Shown here piece by piece: positions 56,297 to 64,000 of a stretch of DNA of 64,000 nucleotides. Source of the DNA: Bacteroidota bacterium (GTDB lineage Bacteria > Bacteroidota > Ignavibacteria > Ignavibacteriales > Ignavibacteriaceae); the NCBI GenBank assembly GCA_023475265.1, contig JAMCWE010000155.1, positions 1-64,000 of the forward strand, written 5' to 3'. Positions within the stretch are counted from its first letter, which is position 1. Every line of letters starts with the position of its first letter. Both the position numbers and the translations under genes were made by a program. The notes under the pieces were generated by a model. It did no database searches. It was not told where the DNA came from and saw only the letters and a list, made by a program, of their open reading frames with translations.

Positions 56297-57151
56297 TCAG
56301 CCTAAGTATGCTTTTAAATTTTTACTTCTTGAAGTATGCCTCAACCGACGAATTGCTTTTTCTTTTATTTGTCTAACTCTTTCTCTGGTCAAATTAAATT
56401 TTTCTCCAATTTCTTCTAATGTTAACGAATGTTCTTTATTCAAACCGAAATATAATTTAATTACTTCAGCTTCTCTTTCAGTTAATGAAGATAAAGCTCT
56501 CTCAATTTCAGTTTTTAATGATTCGGTCATAAGTCCGTAATCCGGATTTGGCTGTTCTTCATTTTCAATTACATCCAGCAATCTATTTTCTTCACCTTGA
56601 GCAAACGGCGCATCCATCGAAACATGGCGGCCGGAAATTTTTAATGTATCTGCAACATCACTTACATCCATATCAAGTTCTTGGGCAAGTTCAGTTGCGC
56701 TTGGTTCTCTTTCAAACTCTTGTTCAAGGTTGCTGTATGCTTTGCCAATTTTATTTAAAGCACCAACGCGGTTAAGCGGCAGTCTTACAATTCTAGATTG
56801 TTCTGCAAGTGCTTGAAGAATTGACTGACGGATCCACCAAACTGCGTAAGAAATAAATTTAAATCCTCTTGTCTCATCAAAACGTTTTGCAGCTTTTATT
56901 AAACCTAAATTTCCTTCATTAATCAAATCTCCAAGTGATAGGCCCTGGTTTTGATATTGTTTGGCAACGCTTACTACAAATCTAAGGTTTGCTTTAGTTA
57001 AAGTTTCTAATGCAACATGATCACCCTTCTTTATTCTAATTGCCAATTCAATTTCATTTTCAGGTTTCAAGAGATCAACTTTACCAATTTCTTGTAAATA
57101 CTTATCGAGAGATTGGCTTTCACGATTCGTAAACTGTTTGGTAATTCTCAC
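56297..57151 (-). CDS. rpoD: Primary RNA polymerase sigma factor (compact Bacteroidota type)
   Basis: The 284-residue protein has region 1.2 ([15 protein letters not shown]), region 2 ([53 protein letters not shown]), region 3, and region 4 with [23 protein letters not shown]. It lacks the long region 1.1, as is typical of the Bacteroidota housekeeping sigma, which reads TTTG / TAnnTTTG promoters. Several such promoters were found in this window. It is 15 bases downstream of a microcompartment vertex gene, which is unusual. Confidence 0.94.
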   Translation of the reverse strand: MRITKQFTNRESQSLDKYLQEIGKVDLLKPENEIELAIRIKKGDHVALETLTKANLRFVVSVAKQYQNQGLSLGDLINEGNLGLIKAAKRFDETRGFKFISYAVWWIRQSILQALAEQSRIVRLPLNRVGALNKIGKAYSNLEQEFEREPSATELAQELDMDVSDVADTLKISGRHVSMDAPFAQGEENRLLDVIENEEQPNPDYGLMTESLKTEIERALSSLTEREAEVIKLYFGLNKEHSLTLEEIGEKFNLTRERVRQIKEKAIRRLRHTSRSKNLKAYLG

Positions 57152-57166
57152 TGCTCACCTCGTTGA

Positions 57167-57436
57167 TTATTTTTCCACGTTTATTGAATCCACAATGCCG
57201 ACAATTGAAGCATCGACAGGGGCCATATCAACCGGTAGTGGAATAACTGCTTCTGATGCTGTAATATAGTATATTATTTCGCCTGGTCCGGCGCCAACTG
57301 TATCAACAGCAACCAATGGATCACCGCAATTTTCCAATTCGGCATTTATAGGTTGTACAAACATTAGTTTGAAACTTTTTAAAGATTCATATTTTTTTGT
57401 AGCCCAAATATTCCCTATCACTTTACCAAGAAACAA
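57167..57436 (-). CDS. Bacterial microcompartment vertex protein (EutN/CcmL family), copy 2
   Basis: The 89-residue protein fits the BMC-P (PF03319) family: MFLGKVIGNIWATKKYESL at the N-terminus, LVAVDTVGAGPGEIIYYITAS with the typical GxGxG turn, and PVDASIVGIVDSINVEK at the end. Five copies form the pentamer that closes shell corners. The start is TTG; no in-frame ATG is closer. The TTG start may keep production low, in line with the few vertices needed per shell. It lies 15 bases ahead of rpoD. Confidence 0.92.
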   Translation of the reverse strand: MFLGKVIGNIWATKKYESLKSFKLMFVQPINAELENCGDPLVAVDTVGAGPGEIIYYITASEAVIPLPVDMAPVDASIVGIVDSINVEK

Positions 57437-57591
57437 TTTTTGTGCCTTTTGTTATCACTTAAAATGACCAATAATATTAAATAAGTTATTTATTCACCGG
57501 AAATTTTTTCGTATTAAAATAATTCTATTTAACAAGATTAGTCAAAAAAAAAGCTGAAGATCCTAACTCATTTATTTAAAATATCTAAGAA

Positions 57592-57888
57592 TTATTTTTT
57601 TTGTTCAGCTAAATATTCTTTAAGCGGGATATCAAGTTTATCAACGATTGCCATAATAACGGCATCAACAGGTTTATTCTTTGTGAATTCGGTTTGCCTT
57701 GAAGAGCTGCCTGTAGCAACTAGGACAACCTCTCCTTCTCCAGCGCCAACACTATCAACAGCAACGACAAAATTTTCCTTTTCGTTAAAATTTAAATCGA
57801 TCTGTTTTACAATTAAAAATTTGGCTCCCACCAAATTCTCATCTTTCTTTGTCGACCAAACAGTGCCAATAACTTTTCCTAAAAACAA
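57592..57888 (-). CDS. Bacterial microcompartment vertex protein (EutN/CcmL family), copy 1
   Basis: The 98-residue paralogue of the neighbouring vertex gene has MFLGKVIGTVWSTKKDENLVG, VVAVDSVGAGEGEVVLVATGSSSRQTE and VDAVIMAIVDKLD. The GSS-x-RQTE segment is typical of EutN/CcmL. The start is again TTG with a GAGG ribosome-binding site. Having two BMC-P genes without hexamer genes beside them suggests that the rest of the shell and core lies elsewhere in the genome. Next upstream is deoB. Confidence 0.93.
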   Translation of the reverse strand: MFLGKVIGTVWSTKKDENLVGAKFLIVKQIDLNFNEKENFVVAVDSVGAGEGEVVLVATGSSSRQTEFTKNKPVDAVIMAIVDKLDIPLKEYLAEQKK

Positions 57889-57972
57889 ATCAACCTCATT
57901 TTTAAGGTTTGTCTATTAAATTTATTGCGAATATAAATTACAAAACTTAAAGATACAATCATTAAAAATTTT

Positions 57973-59133
57973 TTAACTCAGAAAGCTTTCACCTTTTAAA
58001 TCATTTTTCAGATTAAAATAATTTGCAACTGTTTTCCCCGCATCTGAAAAAGTGCTACGTACGCCAAGGTTTCTAACAGACTTATTCTTTCTATAAAATA
58101 AAATCGGAACATACTCTCGGCTATGATCAGTGCTGGGAGTTGTTGGATCATTTCCGTGATCTGCCGTAATTAAAAGTGCATCTGTTTCGTCCAACCTCTC
58201 AAGTAATTTCGGAATGAAATCATCAAACTGTTTAAGAGCTTTAGCAAATCCAGATGGATCATTTCGATGACCAAAATAAACATCAAAATCCACCAAGTTC
58301 GCCATTATAAAACTTCCGGTTGCTTTTGAAGAATACTCAATCAGCCTGTTGCATCCTTCTTCATTAGATTTTGTTTTTTCTTGCTTAGAAATTCCACGGT
58401 AGTTAAACAGATCATTTATTTTTCCAATTGCAACAGTATTGATTTTATTTTTTTGTAAGAGATCTAGTATTGTATCGGAAGGAGGATCAAGTGAAAAATC
58501 TCTTCTGTTGGTTGTCCTTGTGTATTTACCGGAAGTCCCAATGAATGGCCGGGCAATTACTCTTCCGATTATTATTGGAGGAGCCAAAACTTTTTCTCGC
58601 GTGATACTGCAAATTTTATACAGCTCATCGAGCGGAATTATTTCTTCGTGTGCTGCAATCTGAAATACCGAATCAGCGGAAGTGTAAATAATTGGAAAAC
58701 CGGTTTTTACATGTTCGTCGCCAAGTTCTTTAATTATTTCTGTGCCTGAAGCAGCTTTGTTCCCAAGTATTCCTTGACAGTTTGTATACAATAAAAATTT
58801 TTCGATTATTTCTTCAGAAAATCCATTTGGGAAATATGAAAAATCAGTATCGACAAACAATCCACCTAGTTCCCAATGGCCAGTAGTTGAATCTTTACCT
58901 TTTGATATTTCTTTCATCTTGCCGTAAGATGCCAACGGTTGATTTAATTTTTCTATTCCTAAAATTTCGCTAATATTTCCAAGTCCCAATTTTTGCAAGT
59001 TAGGCAAATTTAATCCGCCAACAGCTTTTGAAATATTATAAAGCGTATTGCTTCCTTCATCACCGTAATTTTTCGCATCCGGAAGTTCGCCGATGCCAAC
59101 ACCGTCAAGAACTATAAAATAGAAATTGTTCAT
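57973..59133 (-). CDS. deoB: Phosphopentomutase
   Basis: This metalloenzyme of the alkaline-phosphatase superfamily interconverts (deoxy)ribose 1-phosphate and 5-phosphate. The N-terminal metal site FIVLDGVGIGELPDA with GDEGSNT, the central STTGHWELGG and the C-terminal ITADHGNDP...STDHSREYVP motifs are complete. Length (386) is typical. It supplies deoxyribose 5-phosphate to deoxyribose-phosphate aldolase, an enzyme whose acetaldehyde product is a known microcompartment cargo substrate. The two BMC-P genes follow it on the same strand. Confidence 0.96.
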   Translation of the reverse strand: MNNFYFIVLDGVGIGELPDAKNYGDEGSNTLYNISKAVGGLNLPNLQKLGLGNISEILGIEKLNQPLASYGKMKEISKGKDSTTGHWELGGLFVDTDFSYFPNGFSEEIIEKFLLYTNCQGILGNKAASGTEIIKELGDEHVKTGFPIIYTSADSVFQIAAHEEIIPLDELYKICSITREKVLAPPIIIGRVIARPFIGTSGKYTRTTNRRDFSLDPPSDTILDLLQKNKINTVAIGKINDLFNYRGISKQEKTKSNEEGCNRLIEYSSKATGSFIMANLVDFDVYFGHRNDPSGFAKALKQFDDFIPKLLERLDETDALLITADHGNDPTTPSTDHSREYVPILFYRKNKSVRNLGVRSTFSDAGKTVANYFNLKNDLKGESFLS

Positions 59134-59157
59134 CGTTAAATTAATTTTAGTTAAATA

Positions 59158-61014
59158 TTAATTAATATTGCGGACAGTATTGCCGCCGCGTTCTAAGGCT
59201 TTTTGAAGCGCCAGATCAGCGTTATAAATAACTTCTTCAGGATTAGTTTTTGAATTTGTTGAAGCTACACCGATAGAAACAGTGTATGTAGTTTGCTTTG
59301 AAACTACAGCGATAGGCATTCTTGCAATCTTAACTCTTAATTTTTCGGCCCACAGAAAAGCATCTTTTGTCGTTACATTAAAGAAATAAACACCAAAAAC
59401 TTTTTCAGATAATCTTCCTAAAATATTTGTCGGTGTTATTTCTTGCGCAATGGCTTCGGAAACAGAAGTAAGCACCTTAGGAAGCGGATTACCGTCAAAT
59501 AATGATTCTTGTTCTAAGAAATCATCGATACGAATTAAAGCAATAGCTCCAGGAATTTTTAATTGCACTGATTTAAATAAATCTGATGCAAGCCTTTCTT
59601 TAAAAGTATCAGCATTTAAAACTTTGGTCTCAATATCGATTGCAAGATAACTCTTAAGTACAAGCTGTGTCGAATAAGAATGAATAATGAAAGAAAAAAT
59701 ATTTACAACTTCTCTAAGAAATTGAATATCGGAATTTGAATAGGCATTTTTTTTCAAGCTTTCAAAACAAAGTACACCGTAATTCTGGTTAAAATATACA
59801 ATTGGAACCGCAATAAAAGAGCCGTCAAAGCTTACACTTTCTACTTTAGAAAATCTTTTATATTCAGCAGCAGATGTATCATCGATCTTTACAGGAATTC
59901 CGGTAACTATAGATTTTCCGACAAGAGTTCCTGTTAATTCAATTTCTAAATTTTCCCCGACATATTTTAACGATGTGTTATTTATTATTTTTTTTGTCTT
60001 AAAACATTTTTCAACCGGGTGATAATATATAAAAGCAAATGCATCCCAGGTTAAAATTAGATTAATACTATTTTGAATTGAAGAAATTAAATCATCTTCA
60101 CATTCAAATTTTTTATCTTGTCCAATCAGGCTTAAAATTCCTTTTAGTCTTTGCTGGGAAATTGTGTCGGAATGTTTTTCTTCAAAGATTGTTATAATCA
60201 TTGTAATGACTCTAACAAATCTTCCTAATGAATAAATAGTTTCAATTCCAAATGCATCTCCCATCTTAGAATCAACAGCAATAATTGCGATTAAGGATTT
60301 ATCATAAAAAATTGGGACCCCGACAAAACTTCTTATGTTTTGCGGGACGTTATAATATCGAATTACATCAGCTTCAGCAGCCGGAGAAATATCGCTCAAT
60401 AATTCCGGTTCAGCTTTTTCAATTATCTTGCTTAAAATGTCATCTTCAATATCAAATTTCCTCTGCGCAATATCCGTTGAATTACTTACATACTTTTCAA
60501 TTGATAATTTTTCTTTCTTTTTATTATACCAAAAGAAAATTGCTGTATGTGCTGCATATGCTTCTTTAATTACTGCAAGCATTTTTTCAAGGACAAAAGT
60601 AAATTGCCCGTCATGTCCAATTCCTTGCGGGAGAGATTCATTTGCAATTTCTTCAAATCTTTCTTTTAAATCGGGAGGCTTTAATGTAGTTTTAGAAAGC
60701 CTTAACTCAGGCGTATAATTTTCTGCGGTTATAATTTCAAGATTTTTATTTTTAGAAATTATTTCGAATGATTCATCAAAATCACCAGCTGGTGAGTCAT
60801 CAGCCATCTGAGGCTCTTCATCGCTTAAATCTTGAGAAACATATGGCCCCTCAAATTTTATCGAATCGCGAAGGAAAATAATGAACGCAACGTAAATTAC
60901 AATTAAGGCTATTGTAATTATTCTAATGATTAATTCGTCAGTAAATAAAAGTACCGCAGCTAAAAGCGGAACGAATAGAAAGATTAAAATTCTTCTTTTC
61001 TGTCTGCGATCCAT
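59158..61014 (-). CDS. Membrane-bound GAF protein with degenerate GGDEF domain
   Basis: Two membrane helices (about 8-45) are followed by an acidic linker and two GAF domains (about 140-285 and 300-455). A C-terminal GGDEF-like domain (about 460-618) has the fold (IALIRIDDFLEQ, AEKLRVKIARMP, YTVSIGVASTN), but the active-site GGDEF reads SEKVF at 536-540. It is therefore unlikely to make cyclic-di-GMP and may serve as a receptor or scaffold. Ligands of the GAF domains are unknown. Confidence 0.85.
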   Translation of the reverse strand: MDRRQKRRILIFLFVPLLAAVLLFTDELIIRIITIALIVIYVAFIIFLRDSIKFEGPYVSQDLSDEEPQMADDSPAGDFDESFEIISKNKNLEIITAENYTPELRLSKTTLKPPDLKERFEEIANESLPQGIGHDGQFTFVLEKMLAVIKEAYAAHTAIFFWYNKKKEKLSIEKYVSNSTDIAQRKFDIEDDILSKIIEKAEPELLSDISPAAEADVIRYYNVPQNIRSFVGVPIFYDKSLIAIIAVDSKMGDAFGIETIYSLGRFVRVITMIITIFEEKHSDTISQQRLKGILSLIGQDKKFECEDDLISSIQNSINLILTWDAFAFIYYHPVEKCFKTKKIINNTSLKYVGENLEIELTGTLVGKSIVTGIPVKIDDTSAAEYKRFSKVESVSFDGSFIAVPIVYFNQNYGVLCFESLKKNAYSNSDIQFLREVVNIFSFIIHSYSTQLVLKSYLAIDIETKVLNADTFKERLASDLFKSVQLKIPGAIALIRIDDFLEQESLFDGNPLPKVLTSVSEAIAQEITPTNILGRLSEKVFGVYFFNVTTKDAFLWAEKLRVKIARMPIAVVSKQTTYTVSIGVASTNSKTNPEEVIYNADLALQKALERGGNTVRNIN

Positions 61015-61095
61015 GTTAGGTAAATTTTTTACAGAGATTTAAATATTGATTGTTAATATAAATTTACAATTTTATAATAGCAAACAAACGGTTTA

Positions 61096-61686
61096 TCATT
61101 TAGAATAAAATAATTCCGATAAGAGATTTAATACTTGCTTTCGCCCTGTATTTTTAACTGAGGAATAAAATAAAATTCCATCCTCATTTTTAATATTCGG
61201 AAATGTAGTTTGAAGATTTTCAATTGAATCTTTGAATTCTGTTTGTCTAAGCTTATCGGCTTTAGTCAAAACAACAATATATGGAATCTGGGTTGATTGC
61301 AATAATTCATTTAGTTGAATATCCAACTCAGTAGGTTTGTGTCTACTGTCTATGAGATGGAAAGCTAACGAAATATTTTTTGATGTTGAGATAAAATCAC
61401 CGATCAACTTAGCCCAAAACTTTCTTTCTGTTTGGCTGGTTTTTGCGTAACCATAACCGGGAAGATCAACAACAAAAAGTTTATCGTCGATGAGGTAATA
61501 ATTTATTGACCGGGTTTTGCCCGGCGTAGAACTTATCTTTGCTAAATTTTTTCTATTAAAAAGAGAATTAATAAATGATGATTTGCCAACGTTAGACCGG
61601 CCGCAAAGAATTATTTCCGGCAAATTATTTTTCGGAAGTTCGGAAAGATTATATACTGATTTTATAAATTCTTGTTTATCAAACAT
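61096..61686 (-). CDS. engB: Ribosome-biogenesis GTPase EngB (YihA/YsxC)
   Basis: The G1 loop GRSNVGKSSFIN, switch I region TPGKTRS, G3 DLPGYGYAK, G4 TKADK and G5 SSVKNTG identify the TRAFAC GTPase EngB/YsxC. It aids assembly of the large ribosomal subunit and is usually essential. Length (196) is standard. It lies after the rplQ terminator and is probably transcribed from its own promoter in the short gap. Confidence 0.96.
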   Translation of the reverse strand: MFDKQEFIKSVYNLSELPKNNLPEIILCGRSNVGKSSFINSLFNRKNLAKISSTPGKTRSINYYLIDDKLFVVDLPGYGYAKTSQTERKFWAKLIGDFISTSKNISLAFHLIDSRHKPTELDIQLNELLQSTQIPYIVVLTKADKLRQTEFKDSIENLQTTFPNIKNEDGILFYSSVKNTGRKQVLNLLSELFYSK

Positions 61687-61690
61687 GGCA

Positions 61691-61717
61691 AAAAAAATCC
61701 CGACGAATCGGGATTAT
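61691..61717 (-). terminator. Terminator after rplQ
   Basis: On the minus strand AATCCCGA / TCGGGATT closes a TTCG tetraloop and continues into a run of T. It ends the ribosomal operon just before the engB start codon. Confidence 0.93.
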
Positions 61718-61738
61718 AAATAAAAAATTTAGTTTCAA

Positions 61739-62230
61739 TTATTTTTTAGAATTAGTTTCTTCAACTACTTTTGCTTCTTCAATTTCTTCAGCTTCTTTTT
61801 CCTTTTCTTTTTTAGCTTTTGCTTTGGCTTCTCTCTTTTCTTTATTTTCTTCAGCCTTTGCATTAACTACATCATTGTAATCTACTAACTCAAGAATAGC
61901 AACCTCAGCAGCATCGCCGGCTCTTCTTCCTAGTTTAATCACTCTTGTATATCCGCCGGGCCTATCGCCTATTTTTGTTATAATTTCGCTGAATAATTCT
62001 TTAACAACTTCTTTATCTTTAATAAAATTCATTACAAATTTTTTAGCATGAAGATCATTCTTACGTGCTTTTGTTATAAGGGACTCAACAAATGTTCTTG
62101 TCTCTTTAGCTTTTGCAACTGTAGTTTTAATTCTTTTATGCTTCAATAAAGAAGCGGCAAGCGATCTTAAAAGAGCTTCGCGATGGCTTGCTGTTCTTCC
62201 AAGTTTTCTACCTTTAACTCTGTGTCGCAT
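61739..62230 (-). CDS. rplQ: 50S ribosomal protein L17 with charged C-terminal tail
   Basis: The L17 core spans residues 1 to about 115 (MRHRVKGRKLGRTASHREALLRSLAASLL, then GGYTRVIKLGRRAGDAAEVAILEL). A further about 45 residues of alternating Lys, Glu and Ala (KAEENKEKREAKAKAKKEKE...) form a highly charged, probably helical tail. Such tails are common in Bacteroidota L17. It is the last gene of the rpsM-rpsK-rpsD-rpoA-rplQ block and is followed by a terminator. Confidence 0.97.
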   Translation of the reverse strand: MRHRVKGRKLGRTASHREALLRSLAASLLKHKRIKTTVAKAKETRTFVESLITKARKNDLHAKKFVMNFIKDKEVVKELFSEIITKIGDRPGGYTRVIKLGRRAGDAAEVAILELVDYNDVVNAKAEENKEKREAKAKAKKEKEKEAEEIEEAKVVEETNSKK

Positions 62231-62250
62231 GAATAAACCTTTTTCAAAAA

Positions 62251-63246
62251 TTAATTATTTTCAGTTTCGTCTTTTAAGTATTTGTCAACATCCATTCCAA
62301 ATTCAAGTCCGAGGTTCTCAACAATTTCCATAAGTTCAGCTAAAGATTTTCTACCAAAGTTTCTAAACTTTAACATCTCAGATTCATCTTTTCTTACAAG
62401 CTCGGCAAGATTTTTAATGTTTGCAGCTTTTAAACAATTATGGGATCTAACACTCAATTCAAGATCGTCAACACCTGTAAGAAGTATTTTCTTAATTCTT
62501 TCTTTCTCACTATCCTTTTGGCTTACAGCTTGTTCTTCTTCTTGTTCAATATCAAAATTAATAAATAGTTGAATATGCTCTTTGAGAATTTTTGCAGCTT
62601 GCGTCAAAGCGTCATCTGGAGTTATAGAGCCATCGGTAGCAATTTCCAAAGTTAATTTTTCAAAATCATTTTTGTCGCCGATTCTCACATTCTCAACATC
62701 ATATTTTACATTTTTAATTGGCGTAAAAATCGAATCAATTGGAATAACGCCAATAGTTTGATCCGGAACTATGTTCTCAGAAGCTGGTACATAGCCTTTC
62801 CCTCTGCCAATTCTAAGCTCGATATCGAACTTAGCATTTTTGTTAAGAGCAGCAATATGCAGTTCCGGATTTAAAATTTCTACATCATTGCTGTGTTTTT
62901 GAATATCACCAGCAGTAAATACGCCTTCTCCGCTAAAAGATATATCAATTTTATTTGGTTTTTTGTTGAGAAGTTTTAATCTCACTTGTTTAAGATTAAG
63001 TATGATTTCAGAAACGTCTTCAACAACTCCTTCTATAGTAGTGAATTCGTGTAAAACACCGGAAAATTTTACAGAAACTATTGCTGCACCGGTTAGCGAT
63101 GAAAGCAATACTCTTCGAATGGAATTTCCAAGTGTTACGCCATAACCTCGTTCTAACGGTTGAAGTGAAAATTTACCAAAAGTATTCTTATAACTTATCT
63201 CATCAAGAACTACTGCTTCAGGCATCTTTAAGTTTGATACACTCAT
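62251..63246 (-). CDS. rpoA: RNA polymerase alpha subunit
   Basis: The N-terminal domain (about 1-235) dimerises and binds beta and beta-prime: FGKFSLQPLERGYGVTLGNSIRRVLLSSLTG, FSGVLHEFTTIEGVVEDV, IELRIGRGKGYVPA. A linker leads to the C-terminal helix-hairpin-helix domain (about 255-325, DDLELSVRSHNCLKAANIKNLAEL...FGRKSLAELMEIV), which contacts DNA and activators. It is encoded between rpsD and rplQ, as in most bacteria. Confidence 0.98.
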   Translation of the reverse strand: MSVSNLKMPEAVVLDEISYKNTFGKFSLQPLERGYGVTLGNSIRRVLLSSLTGAAIVSVKFSGVLHEFTTIEGVVEDVSEIILNLKQVRLKLLNKKPNKIDISFSGEGVFTAGDIQKHSNDVEILNPELHIAALNKNAKFDIELRIGRGKGYVPASENIVPDQTIGVIPIDSIFTPIKNVKYDVENVRIGDKNDFEKLTLEIATDGSITPDDALTQAAKILKEHIQLFINFDIEQEEEQAVSQKDSEKERIKKILLTGVDDLELSVRSHNCLKAANIKNLAELVRKDESEMLKFRNFGRKSLAELMEIVENLGLEFGMDVDKYLKDETENN

Positions 63247-63284
63247 TTATTAATCCTCTAAAAATTAGTCAAAAAAATTTGATT

Positions 63285-63911
63285 TTATTTGGAATAAAGC
63301 TCAACAACCAATTGTTCGTTGGCATTTAGAGGAACGTCGGCTCTTTCGGGAACTTGCATAAATGTTCCTGACAATGAGGCTTTATCAATTGTTAACCAAG
63401 AATAAGTACTGTCTTTCATTTTCTTAAGAGAACCATGGATAACATCGAGTTTTTTACTTTTATCTTTAATTTTAATTATATCACCGGCATCAAGAATAAA
63501 AGAAGGTACATCAACTAGATGAGTATTTACAATAATATGTCTATGTTTTATCAACTGTCTCGCTTGTTTCCGAGACGAAGCAAAACCAAGCCTATAAACA
63601 ACATTATCCAATCTGCATTCCAACAATTTCACTAGGTTGTCGCCAGTAATACCTTTTTGCCTACTGGCTTTTTCAAAGTAATTTCTGAATTGAGTTTCGA
63701 GCAAACCATAGATTCTTTTAATCTTTTGTTTTTCTCGAAGCTGAATACCATATTCAGAAACTTTAGCTCGTCTGGTATTTCCGTGTTGCCCAGGAGGGTA
63801 ATTTCTTATTTCAATCGGGCATTTATCAGTAAAACACTTCTGACCTTTTAAAAATAATTTTTGTCTTTCTCTTCTGCATAATGTGCATACTGAGTCTGTA
63901 TATCTCGCCAT
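63285..63911 (-). CDS. rpsD: 30S ribosomal protein S4, zinc-binding form
   Basis: Primary 16S rRNA binder for small-subunit assembly. The ATG at 63911 (MARYTDSVCTLCRRERQ) has a GGAGAG site and gives 208 residues; the upstream in-frame start at 63989 would overlap rpsK and is rejected. Four cysteines C9, C12, C26 and C31 form the zinc site of C+ type S4. The RNA-binding S4 domain is LDNVVYRLGFASSRKQARQLIKHRHIIVN. Confidence 0.97.
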   Translation of the reverse strand: MARYTDSVCTLCRRERQKLFLKGQKCFTDKCPIEIRNYPPGQHGNTRRAKVSEYGIQLREKQKIKRIYGLLETQFRNYFEKASRQKGITGDNLVKLLECRLDNVVYRLGFASSRKQARQLIKHRHIIVNTHLVDVPSFILDAGDIIKIKDKSKKLDVIHGSLKKMKDSTYSWLTIDKASLSGTFMQVPERADVPLNANEQLVVELYSK

Positions 63912-63933
63912 TAATAACTCTCCAAAATAAAAT

Positions 63934-64000
63934 TTAAACTCTTCTTTTCTTTGGTGGCCTACAACCATTGTGTGGAATAGGTGTAACATCCTTAATTGAA
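63934..64000 (-). CDS. rpsK: 30S ribosomal protein S11, C-terminal fragment at window edge
   Basis: The last 21 codons read SIKDVTPIPHNGCRPPKKRR plus V and a stop, the invariant C-terminus of S11. The rest lies beyond the window. The gap to rpsD is 22 bases, in agreement with the conserved rpsM-rpsK-rpsD-rpoA-rplQ order. Confidence 0.95.
   Translation of the reverse strand, partial: SIKDVTPIPHNGCRPPKKRRV

Noticed and set aside
63285-63989. Long S4 start at 63989
   Set aside because: It would overlap the conserved end of rpsK, while the internal ATG at 63911 has a proper ribosome-binding site and matches the family N-terminus.

Overview
The window is AT-rich chromosomal DNA that looks like a member of the Ignavibacteria/Bacteroidota (FCB) group. 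The evidence is the compact, about 284-residue primary sigma factor typical of Bacteroidota, promoters of the matching TTTG / TAnnTTTG type, PorV-like outer-membrane proteins, and many small secreted beta-rich proteins. No rRNA, tRNA, CRISPR array, prophage or intact insertion sequence was seen. Placement at genus level is inference.

Layout. 1-6.6 kb holds envelope and signalling genes: a PorV-like protein, a lone receiver, an M61 peptidase with a PDZ domain, a LolA-like protein and an unknown outer-membrane protein. 6.8-17.1 kb is an aspartate-family amino-acid block: thrA-asd-thrB-thrC-proC behind a threonine-rich leader peptide with a classical attenuator, then metY-metX behind two stacked devices, a Met/Cys-rich leader peptide with its own terminator followed by a SAM-I riboswitch with its own terminator. 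17.8-22.3 kb carries an NtrB/NtrC-like two-component pair and a small operon (degenerate receiver, universal stress protein, OB-fold-like secreted protein) with a possible sigma-54 promoter. 22.4-27.6 kb has an aldo/keto reductase, a DUF2279 protein and a GH9-polysaccharide deacetylase fusion. 27.8-33.3 kb has a tight TM2/DUF2752/DUF4870/M48 operon, a broken secreted HEAT-like gene, and a ROK kinase/MFS/SIS sugar cassette.

33.5-39.4 kb has an outer-membrane protein, an M1 peptidase, a TlpA-like thioredoxin and an ABC-2 exporter with a LolA-like partner. 39.8-43.5 kb is the B12-dependent ribonucleotide reductase nrdJ, preceded by a small ORF whose stop overlaps its start. 43.6-53.1 kb is a tripartite RND efflux set with a PepSY-like protein, a YncE-like propeller and an OmpR-type two-component system; small palindromic repeats are scattered through it, one of them inserted in frame at the end of the adaptor gene.

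53.2-55.4 kb has a lipoprotein, an HTH regulator with a phased 21-bp repeat array just upstream, and a rhodanese. 55.5-59.1 kb links an NlpC/P60 lipoprotein, the primary sigma factor, two microcompartment vertex proteins (both with TTG starts) and phosphopentomutase. 59.2-64.0 kb ends with a GAF/degenerate-GGDEF protein, engB, and the rplQ-rpoA-rpsD-rpsK(partial) ribosomal block.

The most interesting items are the tandem Met/Cys attenuator plus SAM-I riboswitch, the threonine attenuator, the 21-bp phased array, and the microcompartment vertex pair beside deoB and rpoD.
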